Of a stretch of DNA of 64,000 nt, positions 1 through 7,508 are shown piece after piece; positions within the stretch are counted from its first letter, which is position 1, and each line of letters starts with the position of its first letter. Position numbers and translations under genes: made by a program. This DNA is from Nitrospirota bacterium (GTDB lineage: Bacteria; Nitrospirota; Nitrospiria; SBBL01; JAADHI01): NCBI GenBank assembly GCA_029261195.1, contig JAJDBU010000075.1, positions 19,754 through 83,753 on the forward strand. The letters are read 5' to 3'. The notes beneath the pieces are model-generated. The model did not search any database. It worked only from the letters and a program-made list of their open reading frames with translations, and had not been told where the DNA came from.

Positions 1-241
1 GATAACGGGTCGAGAAGTGATGGCGGAAAGCGAAGTGATGAGCGGGGATGCCAGCGGAAATATTCAGAGGCGGCAAACTCAGATCACAGCTGGGCATGAT
101 GACGCTACCGACAGAAAAATTGTAAAACGCCATGGAAAAATTCGACGCCATGTTCGAGATCATCGAAAACACCGCCGCTTGCATCATCGGCGGCATCACA
201 ACGCCCGGGTTCATATTCTCGTAGGGTAAGTTGCGGGTCAT
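1..241 (-). CDS. Possible partial ORF running off the left edge
   Basis: A minus-strand frame opens with ATG at 241 and stays open to the window edge (about 80 codons). The product is rich in Met, Phe, Ser and Asn in its first half and matches no family I recognise. No convincing ribosome binding site precedes it. A plus-strand frame covers the same bases but gives an Arg/His-rich product typical of a shadow frame. This may be the 5' end of an unknown gene, or non-coding DNA; the sequence to the left would decide. Confidence 0.2.
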   Translation of the reverse strand, partial: MTRNLPYENMNPGVVMPPMMQAAVFSMISNMASNFSMAFYNFSVGSVIMPSCDLSLPPLNISAGIPAHHFAFRHHFSTRY

Positions 242-288
242 TTTTTTGCGGGCTATACTCAACGGGAATTAGATGGATATGTTAAACG

Positions 289-843
289 GTGTTGGACAAG
301 AAACAATCCGGGGAACTCAATCAGTTTTTGGCAGGGGTCGAAGGCAGAGCTTTTGTGATCGCCCGGATCGCGACACGCGACGCCGAGGCAGCGCTGGATC
401 TGGTTCAGGATGCGATGTTCAAACTGGCTCAAAAGTATGGAGATCGGGATGAGTCGGAATGGGCTCCGTTGTTTCACAGAATCCTCCAACATTGCATCCG
501 GGACTGGCAGCGCAGGACATGGGTTAGGAACAAATGGCGCACTTGGTTTCCATCCAATCGGGACAAGGAAGGATCGGAGGAGAAAGATCCGATTGAGGCG
601 GTTCCGGACATCCGTGCCCGGAGTCCGCTTAATCACTTGGCCGACAAGGGCACAAGGGCTGCGCTGGAAATCGCTCTCCACTCTCTACCCTTGCGCCAGC
701 GCCAAACCTTCCTATTGCGCGCTTGGGAAGGCTATAATGTGGCGGAAACAGCAGGGATTATGGGCTGTTCGGCAGGGAGTGTGAAGACCCATTACTCCCG
801 GGCGGTTCGAGCCTTGCGTATCAAAATGAGGGCATATCAATAA
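289..843 (+). CDS. ECF-type RNA polymerase sigma factor
   Basis: This 184-residue protein is the size of an extracytoplasmic-function sigma-70 factor and should direct RNA polymerase to a small stress regulon. Region 2 lies around residues 20-80 (AALDLVQDAMFKLAQ, then a basic segment ending RDWQRRTW). Region 4 is at about 125-180, with the helix-turn-helix VAETAGIMGCSAGSVKTHYS. The start is GTG; no strong Shine-Dalgarno is visible. Its TAA stop overlaps the ATG of the next gene (TAATG), so the one-TM protein downstream is probably translationally coupled and likely acts as its membrane anti-sigma partner. The order sigma, small TM protein, acidic protein, DUF3106 protein resembles operons known from proteobacteria. 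The inducing signal is unknown. Confidence 0.88.
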   Translation: MLDKKQSGELNQFLAGVEGRAFVIARIATRDAEAALDLVQDAMFKLAQKYGDRDESEWAPLFHRILQHCIRDWQRRTWVRNKWRTWFPSNRDKEGSEEKDPIEAVPDIRARSPLNHLADKGTRAALEIALHSLPLRQRQTFLLRAWEGYNVAETAGIMGCSAGSVKTHYSRAVRALRIKMRAYQ

Positions 844-1244
844 TGAATAGAGAGGACAAAGAGACGGTTTTTATTGCTGACGCAAAGGCGGACCTGGATG
901 AAGCCCTTCGAACGCTTGATCCTGCTATCGCTTCCCGTCTGCGCATGGCGCGCCATCGCGCACTTGATGCAGCAGCGGAGAAACAGCGGGTACCGTGGCT
1001 ACTGCCTGCTGTTGGTTTTGCATCTGCCTCCCTCGGTGTTCTGGCCCTCTTTTTCCTGCTTCAAGCCCCCGAACAGAAGCAGCTTGTTTCGCGAAACACT
1101 TCGAAGGGTAGGTCGGAAAGTCGTTCTGGAAGTCTTGCGGGGAGTGTGGAAGACCTTGAACTACTCGCGTCATCAGAGGCGATAGAATTTTATGAGGATC
1201 TCGAATTTTACGGCTGGCTGGCGGAAGGAAATCGTGCAGGTTAG
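843..1244 (+). CDS. Single-pass membrane protein, DUF3619-like, putative anti-sigma factor
   Basis: The 133-residue product has a soluble N-terminal part (residues 1-50) with a helical segment containing LDPAIASRLRMARHRAL. One membrane helix follows at about 52-73, then a Ser/Glu-rich C-terminal part ending near EFYEDLEFYGWL. The N-terminal pattern and position resemble DUF3619 proteins, which sit beside ECF sigma genes. The inference is that the cytoplasmic N-terminus holds the sigma factor and the periplasmic part senses the signal, but no canonical zinc-binding anti-sigma motif is present. It starts at the ATG overlapping the sigma stop codon. Its end overlaps the start of the next gene. 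Confidence 0.6.
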   Translation: MNREDKETVFIADAKADLDEALRTLDPAIASRLRMARHRALDAAAEKQRVPWLLPAVGFASASLGVLALFFLLQAPEQKQLVSRNTSKGRSESRSGSLAGSVEDLELLASSEAIEFYEDLEFYGWLAEGNRAG

Positions 1245-1569
1245 AATTTTTTCTGGAATCACTTCTTTATTGATTGGGATATTTTTCGTGTTAATTAGCG
1301 TACACGCCGGGGCTCAGGGGGAGGACGAAATCACATCTGCCGATATCGCCCTGCTGGAATTCCTGGGGGACTGGGGGACGGAAGAGGGGGAATGGATCGA
1401 CCCCTTGTTATTTGATGATGAAGCGTCCGGTGTCGAACCCGTGACTACAGAGGGATCTATCGCAGACGGAATGGGTGCAGACGGACTGGGTGAAGACGAT
1501 GTTTGGAAGGATGAGGAAATGAATCGGGGAAAGGCTCAAAACCCTAAGGAAGAGGAGGAAAGGAAATGA
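1234..1569 (+). CDS. Small acidic exported protein of unknown function
   Basis: I place the start at GTG 1234 because GGAAGGA sits just upstream and this gives a clean signal peptide (hydrophobic core about residues 7-22, ending HAGAQG). An ATG at 1192 in the same frame would add 14 residues overlapping the previous gene. The mature protein is about 85 residues and very acidic, with EFLGDWGTEEGEWIDP and repeated Gly-Asp-Gly segments, and ends in a charged Lys/Glu tail. It occupies the slot between the anti-sigma-like gene and the DUF3106 gene. It is probably periplasmic and could interact with the very basic DUF3106 protein (charge complementarity, inference). No family was recognised. Confidence 0.55.
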   Translation: MQVRIFSGITSLLIGIFFVLISVHAGAQGEDEITSADIALLEFLGDWGTEEGEWIDPLLFDDEASGVEPVTTEGSIADGMGADGLGEDDVWKDEEMNRGKAQNPKEEEERK

Positions 1570-2168
1570 TTAAGGGAAGGCTTGTATCCGTCCTCAGCAT
1601 TTTGATTGCTCTTCTTCTGCCGATAGTGCTTCCAATGGCCGTATTTTCCGCACCGCCTGGAATTTCATGGAGTGAACTGAGTCAGGCCCAGCAGCTTATT
1701 CTTCAGCCCTTTAAGGCTAAGTGGGACCAACTTTCTCAAGGCCGGCAGAAGCGATTGATGAAGGGTGCGAAACTTTGGGAGAAGATGACACCCGCAATGC
1801 GGAAAAAGGCGAGAGTGCGTCTTAAAGAATGGGATCAACTGCCAACAACGAAAAAAGATCGGATTCGTTTTCGTTTTAAACAATTTAAGAATCTCTCAGA
1901 AAAACAGAGGGTCAAGCTACTGCGTGAAAGACGGCTTTTTAAGGATCTGCCCCCTCAAATGCGTCAAAACTTACGCAGGGAATGGGAAGGATTGAGTCCG
2001 GAAAGAAGACAAAAAATCCGTCATGATCTCGGTCTTAAAAACGCCCGGGATCATGATCGGCTTGAGCGCAGCAATCTCGGGCGCGAACGTCTGCATGACC
2101 GACTCGAAGGCCAAAACCAGATTGAGAGACGTCTTCGTCAGAGAAGAGACCGCCATCAGCGGCCTTGA
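1566..2168 (+). CDS. DUF3106 family exported protein
   Basis: The 200-residue protein has an N-terminal signal peptide (about residues 1-28, ending AVFSAPPG) and then repeated Trp/Leu motifs of the form W-x-x-L-S-x-x-Q-R-x-x-L. Examples are ISWSELSQAQQLIL, KWDQLSQGRQKRLM and EWEGLSPERRQKI, typical of DUF3106. The mature part is strongly basic and predicted helical; the last 50 residues are Arg/Asp/His-rich. The ATG overlaps the previous stop (ATGA) and follows GGAGGAAAGGAA, so it is translationally coupled. The family's biochemical role is unknown. It resembles periplasmic helical stress proteins in overall character, but that comparison is inference. Confidence 0.8.
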   Translation: MIKGRLVSVLSILIALLLPIVLPMAVFSAPPGISWSELSQAQQLILQPFKAKWDQLSQGRQKRLMKGAKLWEKMTPAMRKKARVRLKEWDQLPTTKKDRIRFRFKQFKNLSEKQRVKLLRERRLFKDLPPQMRQNLRREWEGLSPERRQKIRHDLGLKNARDHDRLERSNLGRERLHDRLEGQNQIERRLRQRRDRHQRP

Positions 2169-2177
2169 GAAAGTGGA

Positions 2178-2699
2178 TTAACTGATTCCTGCACCGGATT
2201 GGGTGACAGTGAATTGGACGCGCATCCCTTCGTGGTAGTGGGACTCCTTTTCATTTGCATCCCAGATATTGCAGAGCAGCACATAGTTGCCAGGCGTCAA
2301 TTCAAATGAAACGGTTTGCGGGGCAGCACCGACGGATATCCCCTCAATCTCTCCAATCAGGGTTAATCCGATTCCCCTTTCGTCTACCCCTTCAGAATCG
2401 GAAGGCAACGCGTCGGGGGCTAGATCTGTTTTAAAAACAACAAACTCATGCCGATCAACCGGACCCTTGTTCCTGACGGAAAAACTGATCTGTCCTGCCT
2501 GAATAGATGTTCTATCCGGCACAACCGACCACTCTGATAGAACAATGTTGATGACCTTCGGACTGGAGGCAATATCGGATGTTGATAAAGGGCCATTTTC
2601 GCTAGCAGTACTACTTGAACAGGGTAGAAACAGCAATGCTCCAAATACAAGGGCGAAAAAAAATCGCCCTGTTTTTTGTGATTGTTTTCCAGGGTACAT
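2178..2699 (-). CDS. Cupredoxin-domain lipoprotein, probably Fur-regulated
   Basis: The start is set at ATG 2699, where AAGGAGA lies nine bases upstream; a longer frame beginning at 2735 lacks this signal. The 173-residue product has a lipoprotein signal peptide with lipobox LFLPC (Cys27), so it should be anchored in the cell envelope. The mature part (about 48-166) is a plastocyanin-like beta domain. Candidate type-1 copper ligands are His84 (DRHEF), Cys143 (LLCNIWD), His154 or His156 (SHYHEGM) and Met159. It probably binds copper and transfers electrons or handles metal in the periplasm. A Fur-like operator lies 53 bp upstream, linking it to iron status. The convergent DUF3106 gene ends only 9 bp away. 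Confidence 0.8.
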   Translation of the reverse strand: MYPGKQSQKTGRFFFALVFGALLFLPCSSSTASENGPLSTSDIASSPKVINIVLSEWSVVPDRTSIQAGQISFSVRNKGPVDRHEFVVFKTDLAPDALPSDSEGVDERGIGLTLIGEIEGISVGAAPQTVSFELTPGNYVLLCNIWDANEKESHYHEGMRVQFTVTQSGAGIS

Positions 2700-2751
2700 A
2701 CTTTTTGTCTCCTTCAAGTCATTGGCGACAGACACGGCAGATTAATAATAT

Positions 2752-2766
2752 TGATAATCACTATCA
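2752..2766. promoter_or_regulatory. Fur-box-like operator
   Basis: TGATAATCACTATCA is a 7-1-7 inverted repeat differing at one position from the Fur consensus TGATAAT-N-ATTATCA, and the symmetry extends a few bases further on both sides. It lies about 53 bp upstream of the cupredoxin start codon, where a Fur repressor would block the promoter. No fur gene is in the window. Confidence 0.7.
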
Positions 2767-2823
2767 ATATATGAACCATACAGAGACGCTGATGCCCTGT
2801 CAACTCCCCCAGGAATAACATGT

Positions 2824-2865
2824 AAAAAGGGCAGTGTTGGCATTTGTCAATGTTGCCTTTTTTTT
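2824..2865. terminator. Bidirectional intrinsic terminator after xseA
   Basis: An A-run, an imperfect stem (GGGCAGTGTTG pairing with CAATGTTGCC, with G-U pairs) and a run of eight T. On the minus strand it follows the xseA stop by about 30 bp. It could also stop plus-strand transcripts. Confidence 0.6.
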
Positions 2866-2897
2866 GAATTATCTTTGTTTGGATTTTACGCGAAGTC

Positions 2898-4277
2898 TTA
2901 ATTGCAGACTATTTTGTCTTCAAGCCGACAGTTTAGCTTGCCGCGCTGTAGCGTAATTTGTAGGCGGTCATTCTTTGAAAGGTCCCCTGGATCGCGAACA
3001 ACACGCAGACTGGGAAGTAAGCGGGTAATGCTGTAGCCTCGCCCCAGAATATTCAAAGGGCTTAAGAGATGAAGCTGCTCCATCGTCGCCTGTAAACGGT
3101 CCTTTTTTCGTTCAATATCGCGCATCACTTCTTGTATGAGTTTCATGTTCAGGTTCTCGTGCTTTCTTCTTAATTCACTTAAACGACTGAGCGGGCTTAA
3201 ATGGTTTAGAGCCAGCTCAGTTGTTTTGAACCGGTTTTTTCGAGCTTCAATGACTCGGGTTATTGCCTGATTCAGTCGGAGCGCAAGGTGATCGACTTGT
3301 TCTGCTCGAAATTGAAGCTGCCGTCGAGGCGGTGCAAGAAGACGTAAGGCAAGGTCGATGCGGTCTCTTTGTGCGCTCAGAATCATTTTCATGCGATCAA
3401 GCAAGGCTTCTCGCAAAATAAGTACTTTTTCTATTGAGTCCATGCCGGATTTCACCACCAAGCTTGCAGCAATCGAAGGGGTTGGAGCGCGGAGGTCTGC
3501 GACATAGTCGGAAATTGTTGAGTCAGTCTCATGTCCGACAGCAGAGATCACAGGGATAAGAGACCTGGAAATAGCAAGTGCAAGCGCTTCTTCATTAAAT
3601 GGGGCGAGATCCTCAAATGATCCTCCTCCCCGTGCCAGGATCAGGAGATCGAGCGTATTGCCATGCGTCTGCAGGCTGTAGCTGTTTAGTTGCTCAATGG
3701 CATGTACAATCTCAGTTGCGGCATTTCTGCCCTGCACTGTTACCGGATAAATCAGGATGCGGCACGGAAATCGGCTCTCTCGCATGACCTGCAATATATC
3801 TTGGATCGCCGCCCCGCTTGGGGAAGTGATGATCCCGATTCTAGAGGCTTGGCTTGGCATCGTTCTTTTCCGATCAGCATGAAACAGCCCTGCGTTTTCC
3901 AGTTTTTGTTTTAATGCCTCAAAGGCAGCCAGGAGCGCCCCTGCCCCCATAGGCTCAATGTAGTCACAAATGAGTTGATATTCGCCTCTGGGTTCATAAA
4001 GGCTGAGGTGAGCACGGATGAGTACCGATGCCCCCTCTTTTGGAATAAATCGCAAAAATCTCATGTGAGATTTAAAGATGATGCCCCTGATCTTGGCATC
4101 AGTGTCTTTTAAAGTGAAATAAAGATGACCCGATCGCGGCATTCTGGGGTCAGAAATCTCTCCTTCGACCCAGAAGTCTGAAAATGAAGCTTCGAGTAGA
4201 CCACGGATCTCGCTTGTTAATTCGTGGACCCTTAGAATTCTTCGTTTTGGACTAAGGGCCGCAAACAAATCCGGCAT
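2898..4277 (-). CDS. xseA: Exodeoxyribonuclease VII large subunit
   Basis: The 459-residue protein is the catalytic and DNA-binding large subunit of exonuclease VII, which degrades single-stranded DNA in both directions with XseB. An N-terminal OB-fold (about residues 12-105) contains VEGEISDPRMPRSGHLYFTLKD. The catalytic region at about 130-330 includes IGIITSPSGAAIQDIL, LILARGGGSFEDL and ISAVGHETDSTISDYVAD. A long coiled-coil C-terminal part ends with LGRGYSITR. Length matches the family. No xseB-like gene follows in this window. The gene is separated from the zapA/6S locus by about 135 bp and ends at an intrinsic terminator. Confidence 0.95.
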   Translation of the reverse strand: MPDLFAALSPKRRILRVHELTSEIRGLLEASFSDFWVEGEISDPRMPRSGHLYFTLKDTDAKIRGIIFKSHMRFLRFIPKEGASVLIRAHLSLYEPRGEYQLICDYIEPMGAGALLAAFEALKQKLENAGLFHADRKRTMPSQASRIGIITSPSGAAIQDILQVMRESRFPCRILIYPVTVQGRNAATEIVHAIEQLNSYSLQTHGNTLDLLILARGGGSFEDLAPFNEEALALAISRSLIPVISAVGHETDSTISDYVADLRAPTPSIAASLVVKSGMDSIEKVLILREALLDRMKMILSAQRDRIDLALRLLAPPRRQLQFRAEQVDHLALRLNQAITRVIEARKNRFKTTELALNHLSPLSRLSELRRKHENLNMKLIQEVMRDIERKKDRLQATMEQLHLLSPLNILGRGYSITRLLPSLRVVRDPGDLSKNDRLQITLQRGKLNCRLEDKIVCN

Positions 4278-4412
4278 CTAAAGCTCCCAAGTGTAAAGCG
4301 AGATCACCATAAATAGCAGTTGGCGCTTAAGTTAATAAACATAATTTGAAAAAGGGATTAGACGTAAAAAGGGAAGCCTGACAACCAAAACAGGTGAAAA
4401 TATTTAAAAAAA

Positions 4413-4590
4413 GTCCCTACCTTGCCGTAGAGTAGATCAGCTCAAACCCGGGTTACCAGGTGGACGCCGAGATGGAAGCATTAGGCTTTTCCGTCGTACG
4501 GGGAACATGCACACAACCCCCTTGGACTCAGCACCCTTGCTCTTATTGTTAGGTTTGGAGACTACCAACCTACGCACAAAGCAGGGACAA
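4413..4590 (-). ncRNA. ssrS: 6S RNA (SsrS)
   Basis: This stretch between zapA and xseA lacks an ORF but has 6S RNA features. The two ends (4577-4588 and 4413-4424) can pair over 12 consecutive positions with two G-U pairs, giving the closing stem. The length is about 178 nt. A largely unpaired central region is flanked by imperfect stems, and a run of seven U (4406-4412) directly follows the closing stem as a terminator. A good promoter lies just upstream. ssrS immediately downstream of zapA is a widely conserved arrangement. 6S RNA mimics an open promoter and sequesters housekeeping RNA polymerase in stationary phase. Identification is from position and fold, not a covariance search. Confidence 0.8.
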
Positions 4591-4595
4591 TATTT

Positions 4596-4623
4596 TCTAT
4601 AAATCGAGACTATCAGAGTCCAA
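4596..4623 (-). promoter_or_regulatory. Sigma-70-type promoter for 6S RNA
   Basis: Reading the minus strand, TTGGAC (4618-4623) and TATAGA (4596-4601) are separated by 16 bp and point at an RNA start near 4590, matching the proposed 6S RNA 5' end. Confidence 0.6.
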
Positions 4624-4654
4624 ATAAAATTTCAAGTATCACCCGGAAAGGGAA

Positions 4655-4972
4655 CTATGTTGGCAAAGGATCATCGAATTCTTCTTCGATGCTTTCGATG
4701 ATGCGCTGTGTTTTTTTCTCCGCAGCCCCATCCTGTTTCTTTTGTTTTTCCTGTAGCTGTAATAATTCGTCTGCAATATTAATTGCAGCAAGAACGACTA
4801 GCTTTGAGAAGGGGCTTCCCTCTGAGTGCTGAGAAATCTCGTGTATTTTTTTATCGACTATTGCCGCAAGTTGCTGCACATAGTCTTGATCAGCTTCCCC
4901 GCGAAGGGTATAGCGACGTCCGAAGACCTCAATATGGAGTTGTTTGTTCAGGGGCTTGCTCCTGTTGCTCAA
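4655..4972 (-). CDS. zapA: Cell division protein ZapA
   Basis: The product (about 105 residues) contains the ZapA N-terminal signature LHIEVFGRRYTLRGEAD and the following helix with VVDKKIHEIS-like sequence, then a C-terminal coiled coil (ADELLQLQEKQKK). ZapA binds FtsZ and bundles protofilaments at the Z-ring. The start is uncertain: there is no ATG near the homologous N-terminus. TTG at 4972 gives the usual family length. A CTG six codons later has AGGAG seven bases upstream. An ATG at 5029 would need a 100-bp overlap with the upstream gene and is unlikely. The gene overlaps the end of the zapB-like gene and precedes 6S RNA. Confidence 0.85.
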   Translation of the reverse strand: MSNRSKPLNKQLHIEVFGRRYTLRGEADQDYVQQLAAIVDKKIHEISQHSEGSPFSKLVVLAAINIADELLQLQEKQKKQDGAAEKKTQRIIESIEEEFDDPLPT

Positions 4973-5204
4973 TGACAGAGTCGTTAAGATCCTCACCCAG
5001 GTGGTTAAGAGTACCCAGGATTTTTTCAACCCGGCCGCGTACCTCCGCCCGTTCTTGCTGTAAGTGAAGAAAAGATTCTGCTTGTTCGCTCAGTTGAGCC
5101 TCCAATGCCCGTTTTTCACCCTTAAGATCTTTAAGCTGTTGAATCAATTCATGAACACGTTTTTCCAGTAGGTCCAAATCTTCCAATGAATATTCCTCCA
5201 TCAT
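4929..5204 (-). CDS. ZapB-like coiled-coil division protein
   Basis: A 91-residue protein made almost entirely of one acidic coiled coil (LDLLEKRVHELIQQLKDLKG onward) with a Gln/Pro-rich tail. Small coiled-coil proteins encoded directly before zapA are usually ZapB-like Z-ring factors, which bridge ZapA and the nucleoid or stabilise the ring. The assignment rests on position and coiled-coil character because such short sequences diverge fast. Two adjacent ATG codons are possible starts. It overlaps zapA by about 44 bp in another frame, implying coupled translation. A good promoter lies 40-70 bp upstream. Confidence 0.65.
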   Translation of the reverse strand: MMEEYSLEDLDLLEKRVHELIQQLKDLKGEKRALEAQLSEQAESFLHLQQERAEVRGRVEKILGTLNHLGEDLNDSVIEQQEQAPEQTTPY

Positions 5205-5244
5205 TTGTTGTGTTTGTGGCTTATTCCTGAAACACGAAAAAAAT

Positions 5245-5273
5245 AAACTAACGCTTCATCCAATATTTGTCAA
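5245..5273 (-). promoter_or_regulatory. Predicted promoter of the zapB-zapA-ssrS unit
   Basis: On the minus strand, TTGACA (5268-5273), a 17-bp spacer and TAGTTT (5245-5250) lie about 40 bp upstream of the zapB-like start. Confidence 0.55.
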
Positions 5274-5327
5274 ACAGTAAGAATGTCCTCAACTTCGCTT
5301 TAAATGAACGGGACTAAAACTGTATTT

Positions 5328-6596
5328 TTATTTTTGTGCCACCTCTTTTTTTATCTCATGCTGCGATTTAAAATAAGCACCCAGGCCCTCCTTTGCGGCC
5401 TGAGCCGCAACGATACGCCACAAGGGATCATTCACAACCATTGCAGCAACGACAATTTCAGGGTCTTCCAGTGGAGCCATCCCGACAAACCAGCTATACC
5501 GCCCACGCGGATTTTTACCTCTTAAAGATCCAGTCTTCCCTCCAATTTTGATCTTGCGAAGGCTCCGATCAAGTTTCCGCCGACGAAAGATGTTTTGGAC
5601 CGTTCCTTTTTTAACTGTAAGTCCCATCATTTCTCGAAGGATTGCTGCCGTTTCTCGTGAGACAACCGTATTCAGGGGTTTTGGTACACATTCATAGATT
5701 TTTTTACCAGCCGAGTTCTTCACAAAATCTACCATGCAGGGGGCCATCATCACCCCCTTATTCGCAATTGCAGAACCAAGCAGAGCAGCATGAAGTGGTG
5801 ACAAACCGACCGCACCGAAGCCGGCGGCTGTTTTCGCAAGCGAGCTTTCAGTCTCATCCATTTCTATTCGGCTGACTTCTACTGGAAGTTCAAAGGGAAT
5901 GGGACGGTTGAAATGAAAATTCATGCCAAATGAAATCAGAGTCGAGGTGTCAAGCCAGCGAGTCGCAACCTTTGCGAAGATTACATTATTAGACTGAGCA
6001 AAGGCATCGGACAGACTCATCTTCAATTTATCTTTCCTTGGGTTATCACGCCAATAGGCTGGCTTAAGGCGATTAAAATTGCCTCGATAAGGAATGCTTG
6101 TATCGGGTGCAATCCCTTTTTTCTCGACGACCGCAGCAGCAGTGACCACTTTAAAAAGTGATGCAGCAGGGTAGGTGGCTCGCAGGAACAAATCTTTCAC
6201 GCCCGGTTCCCGGCTTGAATGATCGACCAAGGCAAGGACCTTTCCTGTTTTGGGGGCAATGGCAACAAAGGCGCCGTAGGGCACATCGTATTTTTCAAAA
6301 TAGGACTTGACTGAATGTTGGACGGTCGTATTCAGGGTGTAAGACGCAGTGACTCCATTTTCGAATCGAGAGACATACCGTTCCCCTTCAATCTGATCTA
6401 ATGTCGGGGAAAAGTCCTGAAATCGGAGTGCACCTTCGTGCAGATAAAGGGGAGTGTCATTGAAAGGATCCAAGTTAAATGCGCCTGAAACCCAGGTCCC
6501 GATAGACAGGAGGAACAAGGCCCCTAAGAAAAAGATTGCGGCCTTGTCTGTCCGACGCCTTTTATTATCCCGACGAAAGCGGTTTTTTCTTTTCAC
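5328..6596 (-). CDS. Penicillin-binding protein, monofunctional transpeptidase
   Basis: A 422-residue D,D-transpeptidase with a basic cytoplasmic tail, one N-terminal membrane helix (about residues 19-40) and a periplasmic penicillin-binding domain. All three active-site motifs are present: SxxK in PAASLFKVV, SxN in QSNNV and KTG in GGKTGSLRG. It is short for a class B PBP because it lacks a recognisable dimerisation domain, so it is not the main FtsI (encoded at 24.4 kb). It is the last gene of the division block, and its ATG overlaps the stop of the DUF167 gene by 4 bp. It probably crosslinks peptidoglycan in an accessory role, perhaps at division or polar sites given its neighbour divIVA (inference). 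Confidence 0.85.
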   Translation of the reverse strand: MKRKNRFRRDNKRRRTDKAAIFFLGALFLLSIGTWVSGAFNLDPFNDTPLYLHEGALRFQDFSPTLDQIEGERYVSRFENGVTASYTLNTTVQHSVKSYFEKYDVPYGAFVAIAPKTGKVLALVDHSSREPGVKDLFLRATYPAASLFKVVTAAAVVEKKGIAPDTSIPYRGNFNRLKPAYWRDNPRKDKLKMSLSDAFAQSNNVIFAKVATRWLDTSTLISFGMNFHFNRPIPFELPVEVSRIEMDETESSLAKTAAGFGAVGLSPLHAALLGSAIANKGVMMAPCMVDFVKNSAGKKIYECVPKPLNTVVSRETAAILREMMGLTVKKGTVQNIFRRRKLDRSLRKIKIGGKTGSLRGKNPRGRYSWFVGMAPLEDPEIVVAAMVVNDPLWRIVAAQAAKEGLGAYFKSQHEIKKEVAQK

Positions 6597-6898
6597 CGGT
6601 TTAAAAATTCCAAGTCCAGAATCTTTGTCATCACTGCGGGATCCAGCGATTTAAACCACAGCCATTTATCTTTTGACCGAAGCCCACGAACAAAAGCGAT
6701 CTGTGATTTTGGAGTTTTGAAGAAGCAGGATAGCAGCTTAATACAGACCTCATTTGCCGCTCCTTTTACCGGAGAAGCCCTTACTTTGATACGGAGAACT
6801 CCCCCAAAAACACCGGAAAAACAATTTTTCTGGGCCTTGGTCTGTACTTTGATATGTAAGAGCGCGCCTTTTTTGTAATGGCGAAGATCCCATACCAC
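6593..6898 (-). CDS. yggU: DUF167 (YggU family) protein
   Basis: A 101-residue protein with the DUF167 pattern: LLHIKVQTKAQKNCFSG, then RIKVRASPVKGAANEVCIK, then a segment with KSQIAFVRGLRSKDKWL. The family is small and cytoplasmic, of unclear biochemical function, and often found downstream of yggT/divIVA as here. It is separated from divIVA by about 6 bp and overlaps the PBP gene by 4 bp, so all three are probably one transcript. Confidence 0.88.
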   Translation of the reverse strand: MVWDLRHYKKGALLHIKVQTKAQKNCFSGVFGGVLRIKVRASPVKGAANEVCIKLLSCFFKTPKSQIAFVRGLRSKDKWLWFKSLDPAVMTKILDLEFLNR

Positions 6899-6904
6899 TC
6901 TTAA

Positions 6905-7477
6905 TCATCCATCTTCTGCTTCCGAAGGCGCAGGACCTTCAAATGGCTTTTCTATAACGGGTTTTCCTGTAGAACTCTCCTCTTGCCCGGACGACGAGCC
7001 GGGAAGGAGACTCCCCTTCCCGGCCTCATCATGATCCGAGGACCACTCCATCTCCCTCGCCAGGCTCTGGATCAGAGTGCGGATTTTTTCGACAAAAACC
7101 CCTTTACGCCGCTTAAGGCCCATGATTTCTCCCTTAAGTTGCGATTCCTGCTTGATGGCCTCATTGGTGATCTCTTCGGCGCGGATCTCAGCATGTCGAA
7201 TGATCAGTTCCCCCTCTTTCTGGGCGTTGGCCTTTACATTTTCCATGGCCCTTTGTGTCATGACCAGGGTTTCAGTCATCGCACCCTCGGCTTTTTCTAA
7301 TTCGGTGATCATTTTAGCCTGTTTCTCTAACTTTTCTTTGTCATCTGCACTTTCTTTAACCAAGCGCTCAAGGTCGTCGGAAAGGGTTTCAATAAAATCA
7401 TCCACTTCTGAGCAGGAATATCCCCGAAGCGATTTTTCAAAGGTGATCTGACGAATTTCAAGTGGTGTTAATTTCAT
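6905..7477 (-). CDS. divIVA: DivIVA domain cell-division/polarity protein
   Basis: The first 60 residues carry the DivIVA membrane-curvature domain (LTPLEIRQITFEKSLRGYSC, then EVDDFIETL). A long coiled coil follows to about residue 145, then a low-complexity tail rich in Ser, Gly, Glu and Pro. DivIVA proteins recognise negatively curved membrane at septa and poles and recruit partners. The 190-residue length is typical. Carriage of divIVA in the yggT-yggS-ftsZ neighbourhood is common in Gram-positives and in several deep-branching Gram-negative phyla. An AGGAGGTTAA sequence lies before the start codon. Confidence 0.92.
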   Translation of the reverse strand: MKLTPLEIRQITFEKSLRGYSCSEVDDFIETLSDDLERLVKESADDKEKLEKQAKMITELEKAEGAMTETLVMTQRAMENVKANAQKEGELIIRHAEIRAEEITNEAIKQESQLKGEIMGLKRRKGVFVEKIRTLIQSLAREMEWSSDHDEAGKGSLLPGSSSGQEESSTGKPVIEKPFEGPAPSEAEDG

Positions 7478-7508
7478 GATTAACCTCCTGGACTTAGGTT
7501 TCCGCTCC

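Noticed and set aside
2898..2900. A possible xseB directly after xseA
   Set aside because: The xseA stop is followed by an intrinsic terminator and then the cupredoxin region; no small XseB-like frame is present.
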